Shown one piece after another: positions 37,899 through 47,316 of a DNA stretch of 64,000 bases. Source of the stretch: Actinomarinicola tropica. Its GTDB lineage: Bacteria; Actinomycetota; Acidimicrobiia; Acidimicrobiales; SKKL01. The DNA lies in the NCBI RefSeq assembly GCF_009650215.1, contig NZ_CP045851.1, positions 3,561,001 through 3,625,000 of the forward strand, given 5' to 3'. Under the pieces are notes generated by a model that was not told the origin of the DNA, searched no databases, and was given only the letters and a program-made list of their open reading frames with translations. Numbering within the stretch: the first letter of the stretch is position 1; each line of letters starts with the position of its first letter. Position numbers and translations under genes: made by a program.

Positions 37899-40136
37899 AT
37901 GAGCACCGACACCGAACCCGCAGAGGCGCCCGCGAAGTCTCGGGTCCGCCCCCACCAGATCGTCGTCGGCCTCGGCGTCGCGATCGCCCTCGGCACGATC
38001 GCCTCCGGCATCGCGTCGTTGGTCTTCCACTTCACCGACGACTCCGAGGTGCAGCGTGAGGTCTTCATCAACATCCCGAGTGGGGTGAAGCTGGCCTTCT
38101 ACACGGTCGTCCCCGTGCTGCTCGTCTACGGCGCCGTCCTCTTCTCCCAGCGGATGAAGAACTGGCAGCGCGGCGGCCCCGACAAGCGGGCCACCACCAA
38201 GAAGAACGTCGGCCAGCGCCTGAAGGACTTCCGCGCCGGCGTCTACATGCAGACGCTGCTGCGCGACCCCGCGGCCGGCATCATGCACTCGCTCATCTAC
38301 TTCTCGTTCCTCATCCTCCTCGCCGTCACCGCGACGCTCGAGATCAACTACCAGGCCCCCGAGAGCCTGAAGTTCCTCCACGGCGACGTCTACCGCGCCT
38401 ACGCCCTCATCGGTGACCTCGCCGGCGTCGGGCTCTTCGTCGGCGTGATGTGGGCGATCGTCCGCCGCTACGTGCAGCGGCCGTACCGCATCCGCATCAA
38501 GTCGAAGCCCGAGCACGCGCTCATCCTCGGGACCTTCCTCGTCCTCGCCGTCACCGGCTTCACCACCGAGATGTTCCGCATCGCCCTCGAGGGCATGCCC
38601 GAGTACGAGCGCTGGTCGGTCGTCGGCTACCCGCTCGCCACGCTCGTGGAGAACAACGCCAACCTGGCCGGCTGGCACCAGTCGCAGTGGATCATCCACG
38701 TGCTCGCCTTCGTGGTGTTCCTCGCCATCCTCCCCGTGACGATGCTGCGTCACATGTTCACCTCGCCGCTGAACATGTACCTCCGGGACAAGGACCGCCC
38801 CAAGGGCGCGATGAAGCCCATGCCGAACCTCATGGAGACCGAGCTCGAGAGCTTCGGCGCCTCCACGGTCGAGGACTTCACGTGGAAGCAGCTGCTCGAC
38901 ACCGACGCCTGCACGATGTGCGGCCGCTGCACCTCGGTGTGCCCGGCCCACGCCACCGGCAAGCCGCTCGACCCCCGCGAGATCGTGCTGAAGACCGGCG
39001 AGGTCATGGCCGCCACCGGCGACCCGCAGGTGTCGCCCCCGATCGGCGTCGACAGCGAGATCACCATCGGCGCCAACTCGCTCTTCGAGCGCATCACGCC
39101 CGAAGAGGTCTGGGCCTGCACGTCCTGCAAGGCGTGCGACGAGATCTGCCCGGTGAACATCGAGATCCTCGACAAGATCCTCGACATGCGGCGCTACCTG
39201 TCGCTGATGGAGTCGAACTTCCCGACCGAGCTCGGCGGCGCCTACCGCGGCATGGAGAACTCCGGCAACCCGTGGGGCATGAGCCAGGGCGAGCGGGCCG
39301 ACTGGGCCAAGGACCTCGACGTCCCGATCCTCGAGCCGACCGACGCCTTCGACCACGAGTACCTGTACTGGGTCGGCTGCGCCGGATCGTTCGACGACAA
39401 GAACCGCAAGGTCAGCCAGGCCATGGCCAAGCTGCTGAAGCGCGCCGACATCGACTTCGCCATCCTCGGCCCGTCGGAGATGTGCACCGGCGACCCCGCC
39501 CGCCGCTCCGGCAACGAGTACATCTTCCAGATGCTCGCCATGCAGAACATCGAGGTGCTCGGTGGCATGGGCGTGAAGAAGATCATCACGCAGTGCCCCC
39601 ACTGCTTCAACACCCTCATGAACGAGTACCCCCAGCTCGGCGGGCACTACGAGGTCGTGCACCACAGCCAGTTCCTCGAGTGGCTCATCGACCAGGGCAA
39701 GCTCGACATGTCGGAGGCCAAGCTCGAGGAGCGGGTCGTCTACCACGACTCCTGCTACCTCGGCCGCCACAACGACGTCTACATGTCGCCCCGCAACGTC
39801 ATCGGCTCGCTCGGCGGCGTGCAGATCGTCGAGGCCGAGCGCAACGGCACGAAGGGCATGTGCTGCGGCGCCGGTGGCGCCCGCATGTTCATGGAGGAGA
39901 CGATCGGCACCAAGGTGAACGACGAGCGCTCCAGGGAGCTCATCTCCACCGGTGCGCAGCGCGTCGCCACCGCCTGCCCCTTCTGCTACATCATGATCGA
40001 CGACGGCGTGAAGGGCGCCGGCGCCGAGGAGGACGTGCAGGTCGGCGACATCGCCATGCACCTCCTCGAGGCGCTGGAGGCCGGCGAGGCCGCACGCACC
40101 CCGGCGGCGTCGGCGTCGTCCACCGACGAGGACTGA
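37899..40136 (+). CDS. Membrane-bound Fe-S oxidoreductase with CCG domains
   Basis: A 745-residue fusion. The first about 290 residues have several membrane helices resembling the heme-b subunit of respiratory nitrate and heterodisulfide reductases. A ferredoxin-like domain carries two 4Fe-4S motifs, CTMCGRCTSVCP and CTSCKACDEICP. The C-terminal part has two CCG (cysteine-rich) domains: WVGCAGS, CPHCF, HDSCYLGRH, CCGAGGARMF and CPFCY. The layout matches HdrED-like or FadF/EtfQO-like membrane oxidoreductases that pass electrons to quinone. The donor is not known. Confidence 0.9.
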   Translation: MSTDTEPAEAPAKSRVRPHQIVVGLGVAIALGTIASGIASLVFHFTDDSEVQREVFINIPSGVKLAFYTVVPVLLVYGAVLFSQRMKNWQRGGPDKRATTKKNVGQRLKDFRAGVYMQTLLRDPAAGIMHSLIYFSFLILLAVTATLEINYQAPESLKFLHGDVYRAYALIGDLAGVGLFVGVMWAIVRRYVQRPYRIRIKSKPEHALILGTFLVLAVTGFTTEMFRIALEGMPEYERWSVVGYPLATLVENNANLAGWHQSQWIIHVLAFVVFLAILPVTMLRHMFTSPLNMYLRDKDRPKGAMKPMPNLMETELESFGASTVEDFTWKQLLDTDACTMCGRCTSVCPAHATGKPLDPREIVLKTGEVMAATGDPQVSPPIGVDSEITIGANSLFERITPEEVWACTSCKACDEICPVNIEILDKILDMRRYLSLMESNFPTELGGAYRGMENSGNPWGMSQGERADWAKDLDVPILEPTDAFDHEYLYWVGCAGSFDDKNRKVSQAMAKLLKRADIDFAILGPSEMCTGDPARRSGNEYIFQMLAMQNIEVLGGMGVKKIITQCPHCFNTLMNEYPQLGGHYEVVHHSQFLEWLIDQGKLDMSEAKLEERVVYHDSCYLGRHNDVYMSPRNVIGSLGGVQIVEAERNGTKGMCCGAGGARMFMEETIGTKVNDERSRELISTGAQRVATACPFCYIMIDDGVKGAGAEEDVQVGDIAMHLLEALEAGEAARTPAASASSTDED

Positions 40137-40158
40137 CCCTGCACATCTGACCCGTCCG

Positions 40159-40548
40159 TCAACCCCTCAAGGACTCCAGGCACCGGATCGCGTCGTCGGC
40201 CCGGTCCAGGGGGACGAGCAGGTGGTCGTGGTGGTACGCGGCGAGGACGTTGCAGGGGATGTCCTCCCGCGCCAGGGCGGCCGCCAGCGCCGCGGTGAGG
40301 CCGACGGCCTCGAGGGCGCTGTGCACGGCGACCGTCAGCCAGGCCGCACGGAAGGCGACGGGCCACCCGCGGCGCTCGGCGGCGGCGATCGTCACGACCG
40401 CCGTCGTGCCCTCGCCCTCCTGGATGACCGCCAGCACCCCGTCGTCGAGGGCGACCGGTTCGGTCAGGTGGACGACGGTCACCGGCTCGGCGCGGCGCTC
40501 GATGCGCAGCGCGGCGAGCATCGTCGCAAGGTCGGTCTCTCCGGGCAC
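40159..40548 (-). CDS. ACT-domain-containing protein
   Basis: A 129-residue protein of the small two-ACT-domain type: an N-terminal GETDLATML segment, then EGEGTTAVVTIAAAERRGW, and AVHSALEAVGLTAALAAALAREDIPCN typical of the C-terminal ACT half. Such proteins may bind amino acids. The GTG at 40548 gives the family start PGETDL; an ATG at 40521 is the alternative. It ends close to the convergent Fe-S gene. Confidence 0.7.
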   Translation of the reverse strand: MPGETDLATMLAALRIERRAEPVTVVHLTEPVALDDGVLAVIQEGEGTTAVVTIAAAERRGWPVAFRAAWLTVAVHSALEAVGLTAALAAALAREDIPCNVLAAYHHDHLLVPLDRADDAIRCLESLRG

Positions 40549-40583
40549 GGCGGTGAGTCTGGCCGGGTGACCGGACCCGCTGC

Positions 40584-41153
40584 TCAGTCCTTCTCGAAGT
40601 TCTCCCAGTAGCGGCTCGGCCGGGGGCCGACCTGGTTCTGGTACTTCGAGCCGAGGGCGCCGCTGCCGTAGGGCACGTCGGCCTCGCTGGTCATCCGCAG
40701 GAAGGAGATCTGGCCGATCTTCATGCCCGGGTAGAGCGTGATCGGCAGGTTGGCCACGTTCGACAGCTCGAGGGTGAGCTGGCCGTCCCACCCGGCGTCG
40801 ACGAACCCCGCGGTGGAGTGGATCAGGAGGCCGAGCCGCCCGAGGCTCGACTTGCCCTCCAGGCGAGCGACGAGGTCGGCCGGCAGGGCGATGCGCTCGG
40901 AGGTCGACCCGAGGACGAACTCACCCGGGTGGAGGATGAACGGATCGTCGTCGTCCGCCTCGACCAGCTCGGTGAGCTCCTCGAGGTTCTTCTTCACGTC
41001 GATGTGGCCCATCGTGTGGTTCCGGAAGACCCGGAAGTAGCGGTCGAGGTGCAGGTCGACCGACGAGGGCTGCACGCACTGCGGATCGAACGGGTCGATC
41101 ACGATGCGACCGGCGTCGAGCTCTTCGCGGATGGTGCGATCGGAGAGGATCAT
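40584..41153 (-). CDS. dcd: dCTP deaminase
   Basis: Makes dUTP (or dUMP in the bifunctional form) from dCTP. The 189-residue trimeric enzyme has [28 protein letters not shown], the active-site [20 protein letters not shown] and GQLTLELSN. Sequence alone does not separate mono- from bifunctional forms here. Confidence 0.96.
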   Translation of the reverse strand: MILSDRTIREELDAGRIVIDPFDPQCVQPSSVDLHLDRYFRVFRNHTMGHIDVKKNLEELTELVEADDDDPFILHPGEFVLGSTSERIALPADLVARLEGKSSLGRLGLLIHSTAGFVDAGWDGQLTLELSNVANLPITLYPGMKIGQISFLRMTSEADVPYGSGALGSKYQNQVGPRPSRYWENFEKD

Positions 41154-41319
41154 CGCCGTGCGACGTTAGTCGCCGGGCGGTCGCGTCCCTGCGGCCCGGG
41201 GCCGGACGCGCCACCGGACGGGGCCTGGGGAACCCCGTCCGGTGCGTTCGTGCCGGGTCAGCGGCCGGCGTCGTTGGCGGCCGCCGTCCCGGCGTGTGCT
41301 GTACGAGCTGCGGTGGCGG

Positions 41320-41547
41320 CTAGAGCCGGTCGCGCTCCACGTAGCGGGTCTCGGTGTGGGTGTCGACGCGGTCGTTGGCGACGAACATCGAGATGAGGGA
41401 GACGACGAGGCCGATGGCGCCGACCACCATGAGGATCACGCCGGCGGTGTTGATGTTGAAGCCCTCGGTGTCGACGGTGACGGCGTAGGCCATCACGGCG
41501 CCGACGGCGATGAGCAGGATGCTGGCTCCGATCGATCCACTTCGCAT
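41320..41547 (-). CDS. DUF6458 family small membrane protein
   Basis: A 75-residue protein with two membrane helices: GASILLIAVGAVMAYAV at the start and AGVILMVVGAIGLVVSLISM in the middle, then a charged tail with YVERDRL. This layout is typical of the actinobacterial DUF6458 family. The ATG at 41547 precedes the first helix. Confidence 0.75.
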   Translation of the reverse strand: MRSGSIGASILLIAVGAVMAYAVTVDTEGFNINTAGVILMVVGAIGLVVSLISMFVANDRVDTHTETRYVERDRL

Positions 41548-41671
41548 GGGGGTCCTCCAAGAGACCGGTTGCCGCCGGGTCTCTCCCGGGGCGATCGTGG
41601 CGCCGGGACCACTACCGGCGTTCACCGGGGGTCAAACACCGAGCGCCACGACCATCCGAGGAGACCGGAGC

Positions 41672-42604
41672 TCAGCCGAAGAGGTCCTGCGCGGTGGACA
41701 CCTCGCCGTCGCCATCGAGGTCCTCGCCGAGCTGGACCTCCTCCAATGCGACGATCCGCTCACGCGTGCAGTCGGGGAGCGTGAGCGACTCGATGATGCT
41801 GCCGATGGTGGCGTCGTCGATATCGCCGTCCTCGGCGTCCCAGCTGATCGTCACGACGAACGACGCCGGGCGCAGCTTGTCCTCGTCGCCGGCCGCAGGG
41901 TTCGGCAGGTCGGCGACCTCGACGCGCGCCTTCGCCTCGGTCGACCCCAACTCGTCGGGGGCCTGGGACTGGTCGGCGACCCAGATCTCGACGTCCTGTT
42001 CGCCGACGGTCACGGTGCCCCGTGACTCGAAGGTGACCTCGGTCGTGGTCTCGCCATCCCCCGAGTAGGTCGTGATCTCGTAGTCGAAGCTCTCCCACTC
42101 CTCGCCCGACGCGTCGAGGATCGTTCCGTCGGGCATCCGGCTCTCCGGCTCCAGATCGACGGAGACGTCGCCGGCGTCGGGACGGACGAAGCCCAGCTCG
42201 GTCGAGGTCGACAGCGGCGAGCCGGATCCCCCGCCGCTGCGCGACGTGTTGTCCCAGTCCTCGGGGACCGCGTAGGTGATCCAGGTGCCATCCCCGTCGG
42301 GCGCGTCGCACGCGGCCGGGAGCACCTCGAAGTCGGAAGGGACATCGGCAGTGGCGGGGAGGTGGAAGCTCGGCGGGACGATCTCGAGCTCGACGCTCCC
42401 GTCGTCGCCGGTGTCGCCGTGGCCCGCGTCGTTCGGATCGTCGCCGCCGACGTCGCCGTTGCCCCCCACCAGGTCGTCGAGCCCCGGAGGGGAGGTCGTG
42501 TCGTCGCCACCGTCGTCACCGCAACCGGAGAGGAGCAGGACCGCTGCTGCAGCGATCACCGCCCCCCGGCGAGTGCGGCGGAGCCGGTTCGGATGGTTCG
42601 TCAT
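41672..42604 (-). CDS. Predicted lipoprotein, function unknown
   Basis: A 310-residue protein with a lipoprotein signal: RRTRR, a hydrophobic stretch and the lipobox LLLSGC. A disordered, Asp/Gly-rich linker follows, then a beta-rich domain of unknown fold. The start MTNHPN at 42604 gives a normal signal length; an ATG at 42625 is in frame. It is the last chromosomal gene before the tRNA. Confidence 0.75.
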   Translation of the reverse strand: MTNHPNRLRRTRRGAVIAAAAVLLLSGCGDDGGDDTTSPPGLDDLVGGNGDVGGDDPNDAGHGDTGDDGSVELEIVPPSFHLPATADVPSDFEVLPAACDAPDGDGTWITYAVPEDWDNTSRSGGGSGSPLSTSTELGFVRPDAGDVSVDLEPESRMPDGTILDASGEEWESFDYEITTYSGDGETTTEVTFESRGTVTVGEQDVEIWVADQSQAPDELGSTEAKARVEVADLPNPAAGDEDKLRPASFVVTISWDAEDGDIDDATIGSIIESLTLPDCTRERIVALEEVQLGEDLDGDGEVSTAQDLFG

Positions 42605-42748
42605 GTCATGTGCGCTGTGTCTCATACCGCTGGCCGACCGTAGTGACGCACGGTCCAGTGACCAAACGGGGGCGCCGGGGGCACAGCGAGGGTGGGGCCC
42701 GGCAACGGCGATGACCTACACTCTCCGGGCTGCCCGTCGGGGCCGCAC

Positions 42749-42819
42749 GCGGATGTAGTTCAATGGCAGAACATCAGCTTCCCAAGCTGAGAATGCGGGT
42801 TCGATTCCCGTCATCCGCT
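42749..42819 (+). tRNA. tRNA-Gly (anticodon CCC)
   Basis: A 71-base cloverleaf: acceptor GCGGATG pairing with CATCCGC, D arm GTTCAATGGCAGAAC, anticodon loop TTCCCAA (anticodon CCC) and T arm with GGTTCGATTCC. CCA is not encoded. The gene is intact and its 3' half is the integration core of two mobile elements. A terminator hairpin follows at 42830-42865. Confidence 0.97.
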
Positions 42820-42873
42820 CTCGCAGATCGGCCCAGGTCACACCCGGTTTCCGGGGACCTGGGCCGAGTCGCG
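42776..42873 (+). repeat. att core copy 1 (attL, within tRNA-Gly)
   Basis: This 98-base segment, from the tRNA anticodon arm through the terminator, is repeated identically at 60152-60249 and with two substitutions at 51860-51955. Only this copy has the tRNA 5' half, so it keeps the functional gene. Confidence 0.93.
42830..42865 (+). terminator. tRNA-Gly terminator hairpin
   Basis: GGCCCAGGT (42830-42838) pairs with ACCTGGGCC (42857-42865). It lies 10 bases after the tRNA and is part of each att copy, so an incoming element restores both tRNA end and terminator. Confidence 0.75.
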
Positions 42874-42894
42874 CTCGGAGGCTGAGCGGGCGGG

Positions 42895-42914
42895 CGTGCC
42901 ACACCCGTGCCACA
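42895..42914 (+). other. Arm-type repeats, element 1, left
   Basis: CGTGCCACA occurs at 42895-42903 and 42906-42914, an 11-base period, 22 bases from the core. The same pair occurs at 51734-51753. They are probable binding sites for the arm-binding domain of the integrase; an inverted relative GTGGCACAC lies at 42941-42949. Confidence 0.65.
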
Positions 42915-43064
42915 TCGGTCGGTGACGTGGCGGGCCAGGCGTGGCACACTGCGAAGACCTCGGACGGCAGCAGTCCATGGGGTCGGCATCGCCGGGTGCC
43001 CACTCCGCTGTTCGATGGCGCGACGCACGGCGTCCTTCCCAGCACCTGATGCTCAGGAGGAGCC

Positions 43065-44201
43065 ATGGGCTCGCGTTCGTCGTGGGGAAGTGTGCGCAAG
43101 CTGCCGTCGGGCCGCTATCAGGCCCGCTACTGCGTGGAGGGCCAGCTCGTCGCAGCGCCGACGACCTTCCGCACCAAGAGAGACGCCGAGGTGTACCTGT
43201 CGACCGTGCGTGCCGACATTGAGCGGGGTCACTGGGTCGATCCGGCGGCCCGCCAGGTCAGCCTCGGGGAGTACGCGACCCGGTGGCTCGACCTGCGTCC
43301 GGGGCTGCGGCCACGAACCTTGGAGCTGTACGAGTCCGAACTGCGGCTACACATCCTGCCCGCTCTCGGCGACCTCGAGCTGACCAAGATCACCCCGACG
43401 ACGGTCCGGGAGTGGCACGCCGGAATGCTGCGCGCCGGCACTCCCGGCCGCAGCACGGTGGCGAAGTGCTACCGGCTGCTGCGTGCCATCTTGAACACCG
43501 CGGTCGCCGACGAGCTGATCTTGCGCAACCCGTGTGTGATCAACGGAGCGGGCACCGAGTCCGCCCCTGAGCGGCCGATCGCGTCCATCCCCCAGGTGTT
43601 CGACATCGCCGAGGTGATCGAGCCGCGCTTTCGGGCGATGGTCCTCATCGGCGCGTTCGTCGGGTTGCGCCTTGGCGAGATGCTGGCCCTCACCCGCGGG
43701 CGTGTCGACCTGGACTCCGGCGCGATCAGGGTCGTCGAGCAGTACCAGGAGCTGAAGGACGGGACCTGGGTCCTCGGCCCACCCAAGTCCGCGGCCGGGG
43801 TTCGCAGGGTCGCGATCCCCGAGCTGCTGGTCCCCGAGCTGGCCGTCCACCTCGACCGGTTCGCAGCGGCGGGCCGGGACGGTCTGCTGTTCCCGGGGAC
43901 CCACGGCCAACCAGTGCGGCGGGCGGCGTGGTACCGGGCGTGGGGCCGAGCGCTGGCGACGATCGGCATCGAGGGGATGAAGCCCCACGATCTGCGCCAC
44001 ACCGGCAACACGCTCGCGGCGATGACAGGGGCGAGCACCAAAGAGCTGATGGCCAGGTTCGGCCAGTCGACCTCGCGTGCCGCGCTGATCTACCAACACG
44101 CCACCCGCGACCGAGACCAACAGATCGCCGACGGCCTCAACGGGATGATCGACGCCCACCTCAAGCAACGACCAGCCCGCCGGCCTGACGTCAGCGGCTG
44201 A
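43065..44201 (+). CDS. int: Tyrosine recombinase (site-specific integrase)
   Basis: A 378-residue phage-type integrase with an AP2-like arm-binding segment (PSGRYQARYCVEGQ), a SAM-like core-binding domain and the catalytic domain. Catalytic residues: Arg in GLRLGEML, His and Arg in KPHDLRHTGNTLAAM, Tyr in RAALIYQHAT. The second His position, usually in a GH pair, is Gln here (RFGQSTS). It lies close to att copy 1 and reads away from the tRNA, so it is the likely integrase of element 1. Confidence 0.93.
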   Translation: MGSRSSWGSVRKLPSGRYQARYCVEGQLVAAPTTFRTKRDAEVYLSTVRADIERGHWVDPAARQVSLGEYATRWLDLRPGLRPRTLELYESELRLHILPALGDLELTKITPTTVREWHAGMLRAGTPGRSTVAKCYRLLRAILNTAVADELILRNPCVINGAGTESAPERPIASIPQVFDIAEVIEPRFRAMVLIGAFVGLRLGEMLALTRGRVDLDSGAIRVVEQYQELKDGTWVLGPPKSAAGVRRVAIPELLVPELAVHLDRFAAAGRDGLLFPGTHGQPVRRAAWYRAWGRALATIGIEGMKPHDLRHTGNTLAAMTGASTKELMARFGQSTSRAALIYQHATRDRDQQIADGLNGMIDAHLKQRPARRPDVSG

Positions 44202-45589
44202 GTCCTCGATCCAGGTCGGGCGTCTCTCGTGTCGGGGCGCCTTGGAGGCGGTCGAAGCGAGCTTGCATGGCGGCGACCTTCTCGTCGAGCTCCGACAGCG
44301 CGGGCGTCGGCGGCGCAGGCGGACTGGTCTGGTTGGGTCGATCTGGCTTGAGCGGCGTCCGGGTCTGCGCCGGACGTTCGCGCCCAAGACCCCAGGGTGC
44401 CTCTACTCCTGCGGCGCGGTGGAGGGCTGCCTGGGTGGCGAGGGCAGACGAGGCGCGCGGGGTGCGGTCGATGATCTCGGCGAGGGCGGTGGCGGGGTCG
44501 GCGATGCCGATGGGGTCAGGAATCCAGGCATTGTTGGCTAGGCGCCCGCGGGTGAGTGCGACGTAGGCGTGGTTGCGGGTGGTGCCGGGTTCGAGGATGG
44601 CGAGGCCGATGTCGACGGTGTCCCCTTGGTTGCCGTAGCCGGTGACGGCCCAGCCGAGCTCGACGTGGCGGTCGACATAGCCGCCGGGGAGGGTAACGGT
44701 GCCGCGGTCGGGGTGCGTGACGGTGAGCGAGCCGTCAGCGATGAGCGCGGTGACGTTCCAGGTGTGGCGGTTCCGGACGGGATCTCCCCGGTCGGTCAGG
44801 AACGACGGGTCATTGCGTCGCGTCGCGACCGTGTCGCCGACGACGACGTGTGTGCCGTCGGCGAGTGTCCGTCGGTCGCTGCGGTGTCGTCGGGGGTCGT
44901 GGCGGTCGAGTCGCCGCTGGATCTCGGTGTTGAGGGTGCGGGCCATGTCCGCGGTGTTGGTGGTGATCGCCACCGTCCGGCCTCGACCGACCTGTGCCTG
45001 GTGAACGTCGGCGATGGCCGCAGCGACCAGGGCCGGGTGGATCGAGTGGAGGCGTCCGTGCTCGCCGTAGGTGTCAGCAGCGGTCGGGTCGCCGTCGCGC
45101 AGCGCGAGGCTGGCGTCGGCTTCCCATGGTTCGGTGAACCGGCGTGGTGTGTCGAGGCGGTGGTGCGGGAGGGTGTCGCACCAGTGGGCGAACACCCCGC
45201 CGCGCCCGACGGCGGGGAGCTGGGCGGGGTCGCCGACGGCGACGAGCCGCCACTGGTGTTGTTCGGCGAGGTCGACGAGTTGTGCGAAGTCGTCGGTGCG
45301 GGCCATGCCTGCTTCGTCGAGGATCACGACCCAGCCTCTCCCCCGTGACGGGATGGTGGCCCTCGAGGACCGCGCGGAGCTGCTCCCCGGTCACCTCACC
45401 CGACACACCCATCCCGGCGAGTCCCTCGCCTCGCCAACGGCCAGGAGGCTCGTTCGGGTCGAGGTAGTAGTCCACCGGGCCACGCCCAGGACCCGGTCGC
45501 TGCCGGTCTTCGGCGAGACCGGCGTAGTAGGCGAGCAGTCCGCCCAGTCCAGCTGCGGTCGACGCCTTCAACGTCGTCACGCGCATCAT
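44191..45589 (-). pseudogene. Conjugative relaxase (TraA/MobF type), deleted and frameshifted
   Basis: The start is seen at 45589-45350: MRVTTLKASTAAGLGG, AYYAG, NEPPGRW and GVSGEVTGEQLRAVLEG, the N-terminal opening of MobF relaxases. Near 45350 the frame changes, and the second frame continues as WVVILDEAGMARTDDF, the Walker B region of the helicase half, through to TGYGNQGDTVDIGLA and YVALTRGR. The His triad of the relaxase and Walker A are missing. So an internal deletion fused both ends out of frame; neither part can be active. The stop overlaps the integrase 3' end by 11 bases. Confidence 0.8.
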
Positions 45590-45803
45590 CCGACCCACCG
45601 CCGCCCGCATCGTGCGATGGATCGTGGTCGCCCCAATGCACTCGTCTGTCGCATCGAGCTCTTCACATCGGTACTAGGCCGACGAGCCGGCGAGATCTTC
45701 GCGACGGGACCTCAAGGAGGGGTCAACCCTGGCCAGGGCTTGTAGCCGTACCATCGCACTAGATGAGCAAGGGGCGGCGAAGTAGCACCCAGGCGTCCGT
45801 GTG

Positions 45804-46295
45804 ATGGCGCTCGAGGATCTGTTCTTCGATCTCGCCGGCGAGCCCCGGCTCATACAGGGTTCAACCGATGAGGACGGGGTGCCTGAGCCACACGCTGTCC
45901 ACTTCGACGAGGTCGTCCGAGTCCTCGGCTTGTCGCAGTCCCGCTTGCGAGCCCTCGCTCACCTGCGGGGCTTGATGACCTGGCTCGCCGACTCCGGTGC
46001 GGGGGCCACCACCTGGCTTCGCGGGGAACTGGCCGCCACGAAGCGGCCTGAAGTCGAGGCGCTAGACGTCGTGGCCGTCGTCAACCTCGGGTCCATGCGT
46101 CACGGCGACCACTGGATCGCGCAGTCCATCCTCGCCTCTCCGCTCCTACTGCCTCCCCTACGTCTCGACGTCACTGTCGTTGACCCCGGGGATACTGAGA
46201 GACTGAAGCGGGAACGAACTCGGTCCACCTGGCGCTGCCGCGAACTCACCAGCGGCGAGGCAGTCCCGACCGGTTGGTTGGAGGTGAAGCTGTGA
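45804..46295 (+). CDS. Unknown protein, first gene of a two-gene operon
   Basis: A 163-residue protein I cannot assign. It begins with a hydrophobic MALEDLFFDLAG, has a helical stretch FDEVVRVLGLSQSRLRALAHL that could be a helix-turn-helix, then a strand-rich second half. An ATG at 45763 opens a 13-codon leader (MSKGRRSSTQASV) whose TGA overlaps this ATG (TGATG). Its own stop overlaps the start of the next gene. Codon use is less GC-rich than chromosomal genes. It lies in element 1 between the relaxase remnant and the R-M gene, a common place for defence cargo. Confidence 0.65.
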   Translation: MALEDLFFDLAGEPRLIQGSTDEDGVPEPHAVHFDEVVRVLGLSQSRLRALAHLRGLMTWLADSGAGATTWLRGELAATKRPEVEALDVVAVVNLGSMRHGDHWIAQSILASPLLLPPLRLDVTVVDPGDTERLKRERTRSTWRCRELTSGEAVPTGWLEVKL

Positions 46296-47197
46296 GCACT
46301 GATGAGGTCAAGACACGGCTTGAGATCCTCGAGGAGGAGATCGAGTGGAAGGAAGCACGGCTTGCCTCCATGCCGTCCCAGTCCCCGATCGATCCGCTCG
46401 CGGACGACTGGCACGCACAACTCGGCCACGACTCGGAACGAGCCTCGCTCGAAGCCGCACTGAACACGGAACGCGCCGAACGAGAACGGCTGCTCACCGG
46501 TGCCATGCATCTCCGTCTGACGGGGCGCCCGGTCTACGGAAGCAACGTCGACGCGGAGGTGCTTGAGCGACTGGTCCGAAACGTTCGTCACTTGGCTCGA
46601 TCGGTGGGGGCGAGTCCTCTGGTCGGAGTTCCAGCAGCGGGTTCGCACGTCGTTGAGGTCGTCGCCGCCGACCAGACACAACTCGGCGATCCATTTGCTG
46701 TCGCATCCGACGCGCTTCTCGATGCGCTCGCGACCGCCGCGGAGCCTGACGTTGGGCAAGCGGTTCAGCGGCTCACGGAGCGAGTCCAACCCAAGACGAC
46801 CCAGGCGCTCTCAACTCTCGTCGCCGGAATTGCGCGCGACGGACTGGAGCTGAGTGTCGTAGCTGAGGCAAGTGGGCGCCGCCGGTCCGTCGGGCTCGAC
46901 CGCTCTCAGGCGAACAACCTCGCTAGAGCTTTCGCCGATGCGGAGCGCGCCCTCCAGATAGAAGTGATCGCAGGGACTCTTCGAGGAGCGTTGGAAGGCG
47001 CGGGCCGCTTCGAGATCGAGGTCGGGGGAGACACGATCACGGGAAGCGTGCCAACAGATGTCAGACCGGAACTTGAGGGACTGACGATCGGCAGCCTCGT
47101 GCGCGCCACGGTCCAGCGGTCGACGACGACCTTCAGCTCCGGCCGGCCACAGCGAGAGTCACTGTCCCTCCTCGCGATTGAGTCGCTGGAGGAGTAG
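46292..47197 (+). CDS. Unknown coiled-coil protein, second gene of the operon
   Basis: A 301-residue protein beginning at GTG 46292, overlapping the previous stop (GTGA). Residues 1-80 form a charged coiled coil (EVKTRLEILEEEIEWKEARL). The middle is helical and the C-terminal about 80 residues look beta-rich (RFEIEVGGDTITGSVPTD). No catalytic motif is seen and I do not recognise a family. It is coupled to the preceding gene, so the two probably act together. A hairpin at 47223-47243 ends the operon. Confidence 0.65.
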   Translation: MSTDEVKTRLEILEEEIEWKEARLASMPSQSPIDPLADDWHAQLGHDSERASLEAALNTERAERERLLTGAMHLRLTGRPVYGSNVDAEVLERLVRNVRHLARSVGASPLVGVPAAGSHVVEVVAADQTQLGDPFAVASDALLDALATAAEPDVGQAVQRLTERVQPKTTQALSTLVAGIARDGLELSVVAEASGRRRSVGLDRSQANNLARAFADAERALQIEVIAGTLRGALEGAGRFEIEVGGDTITGSVPTDVRPELEGLTIGSLVRATVQRSTTTFSSGRPQRESLSLLAIESLEE

Positions 47198-47222
47198 GAG
47201 CCCTGCGAACTGCGGCCCCGGA

Positions 47223-47243
47223 GGCCTGTCGCACCGACAGGCC
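47223..47243 (+). terminator. Hairpin after the unknown operon
   Basis: GGCCTGTCG and CGACAGGCC pair perfectly around a 3-base loop, 26 bases after the stop. No T tract follows. Confidence 0.6.
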
Positions 47244-47316
47244 GGATCAGCTTCCGAGCTCGCGTTCTTGTCATAGGGGCCGGGCAGGATGGAGCCGCGG
47301 TTCGTGCCTCCCGCCA

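Noticed and set aside
45618-45746. 42-codon open frame before the unknown operon
   Set aside because: No ribosome site, no family resemblance and no partner; too weak to call.
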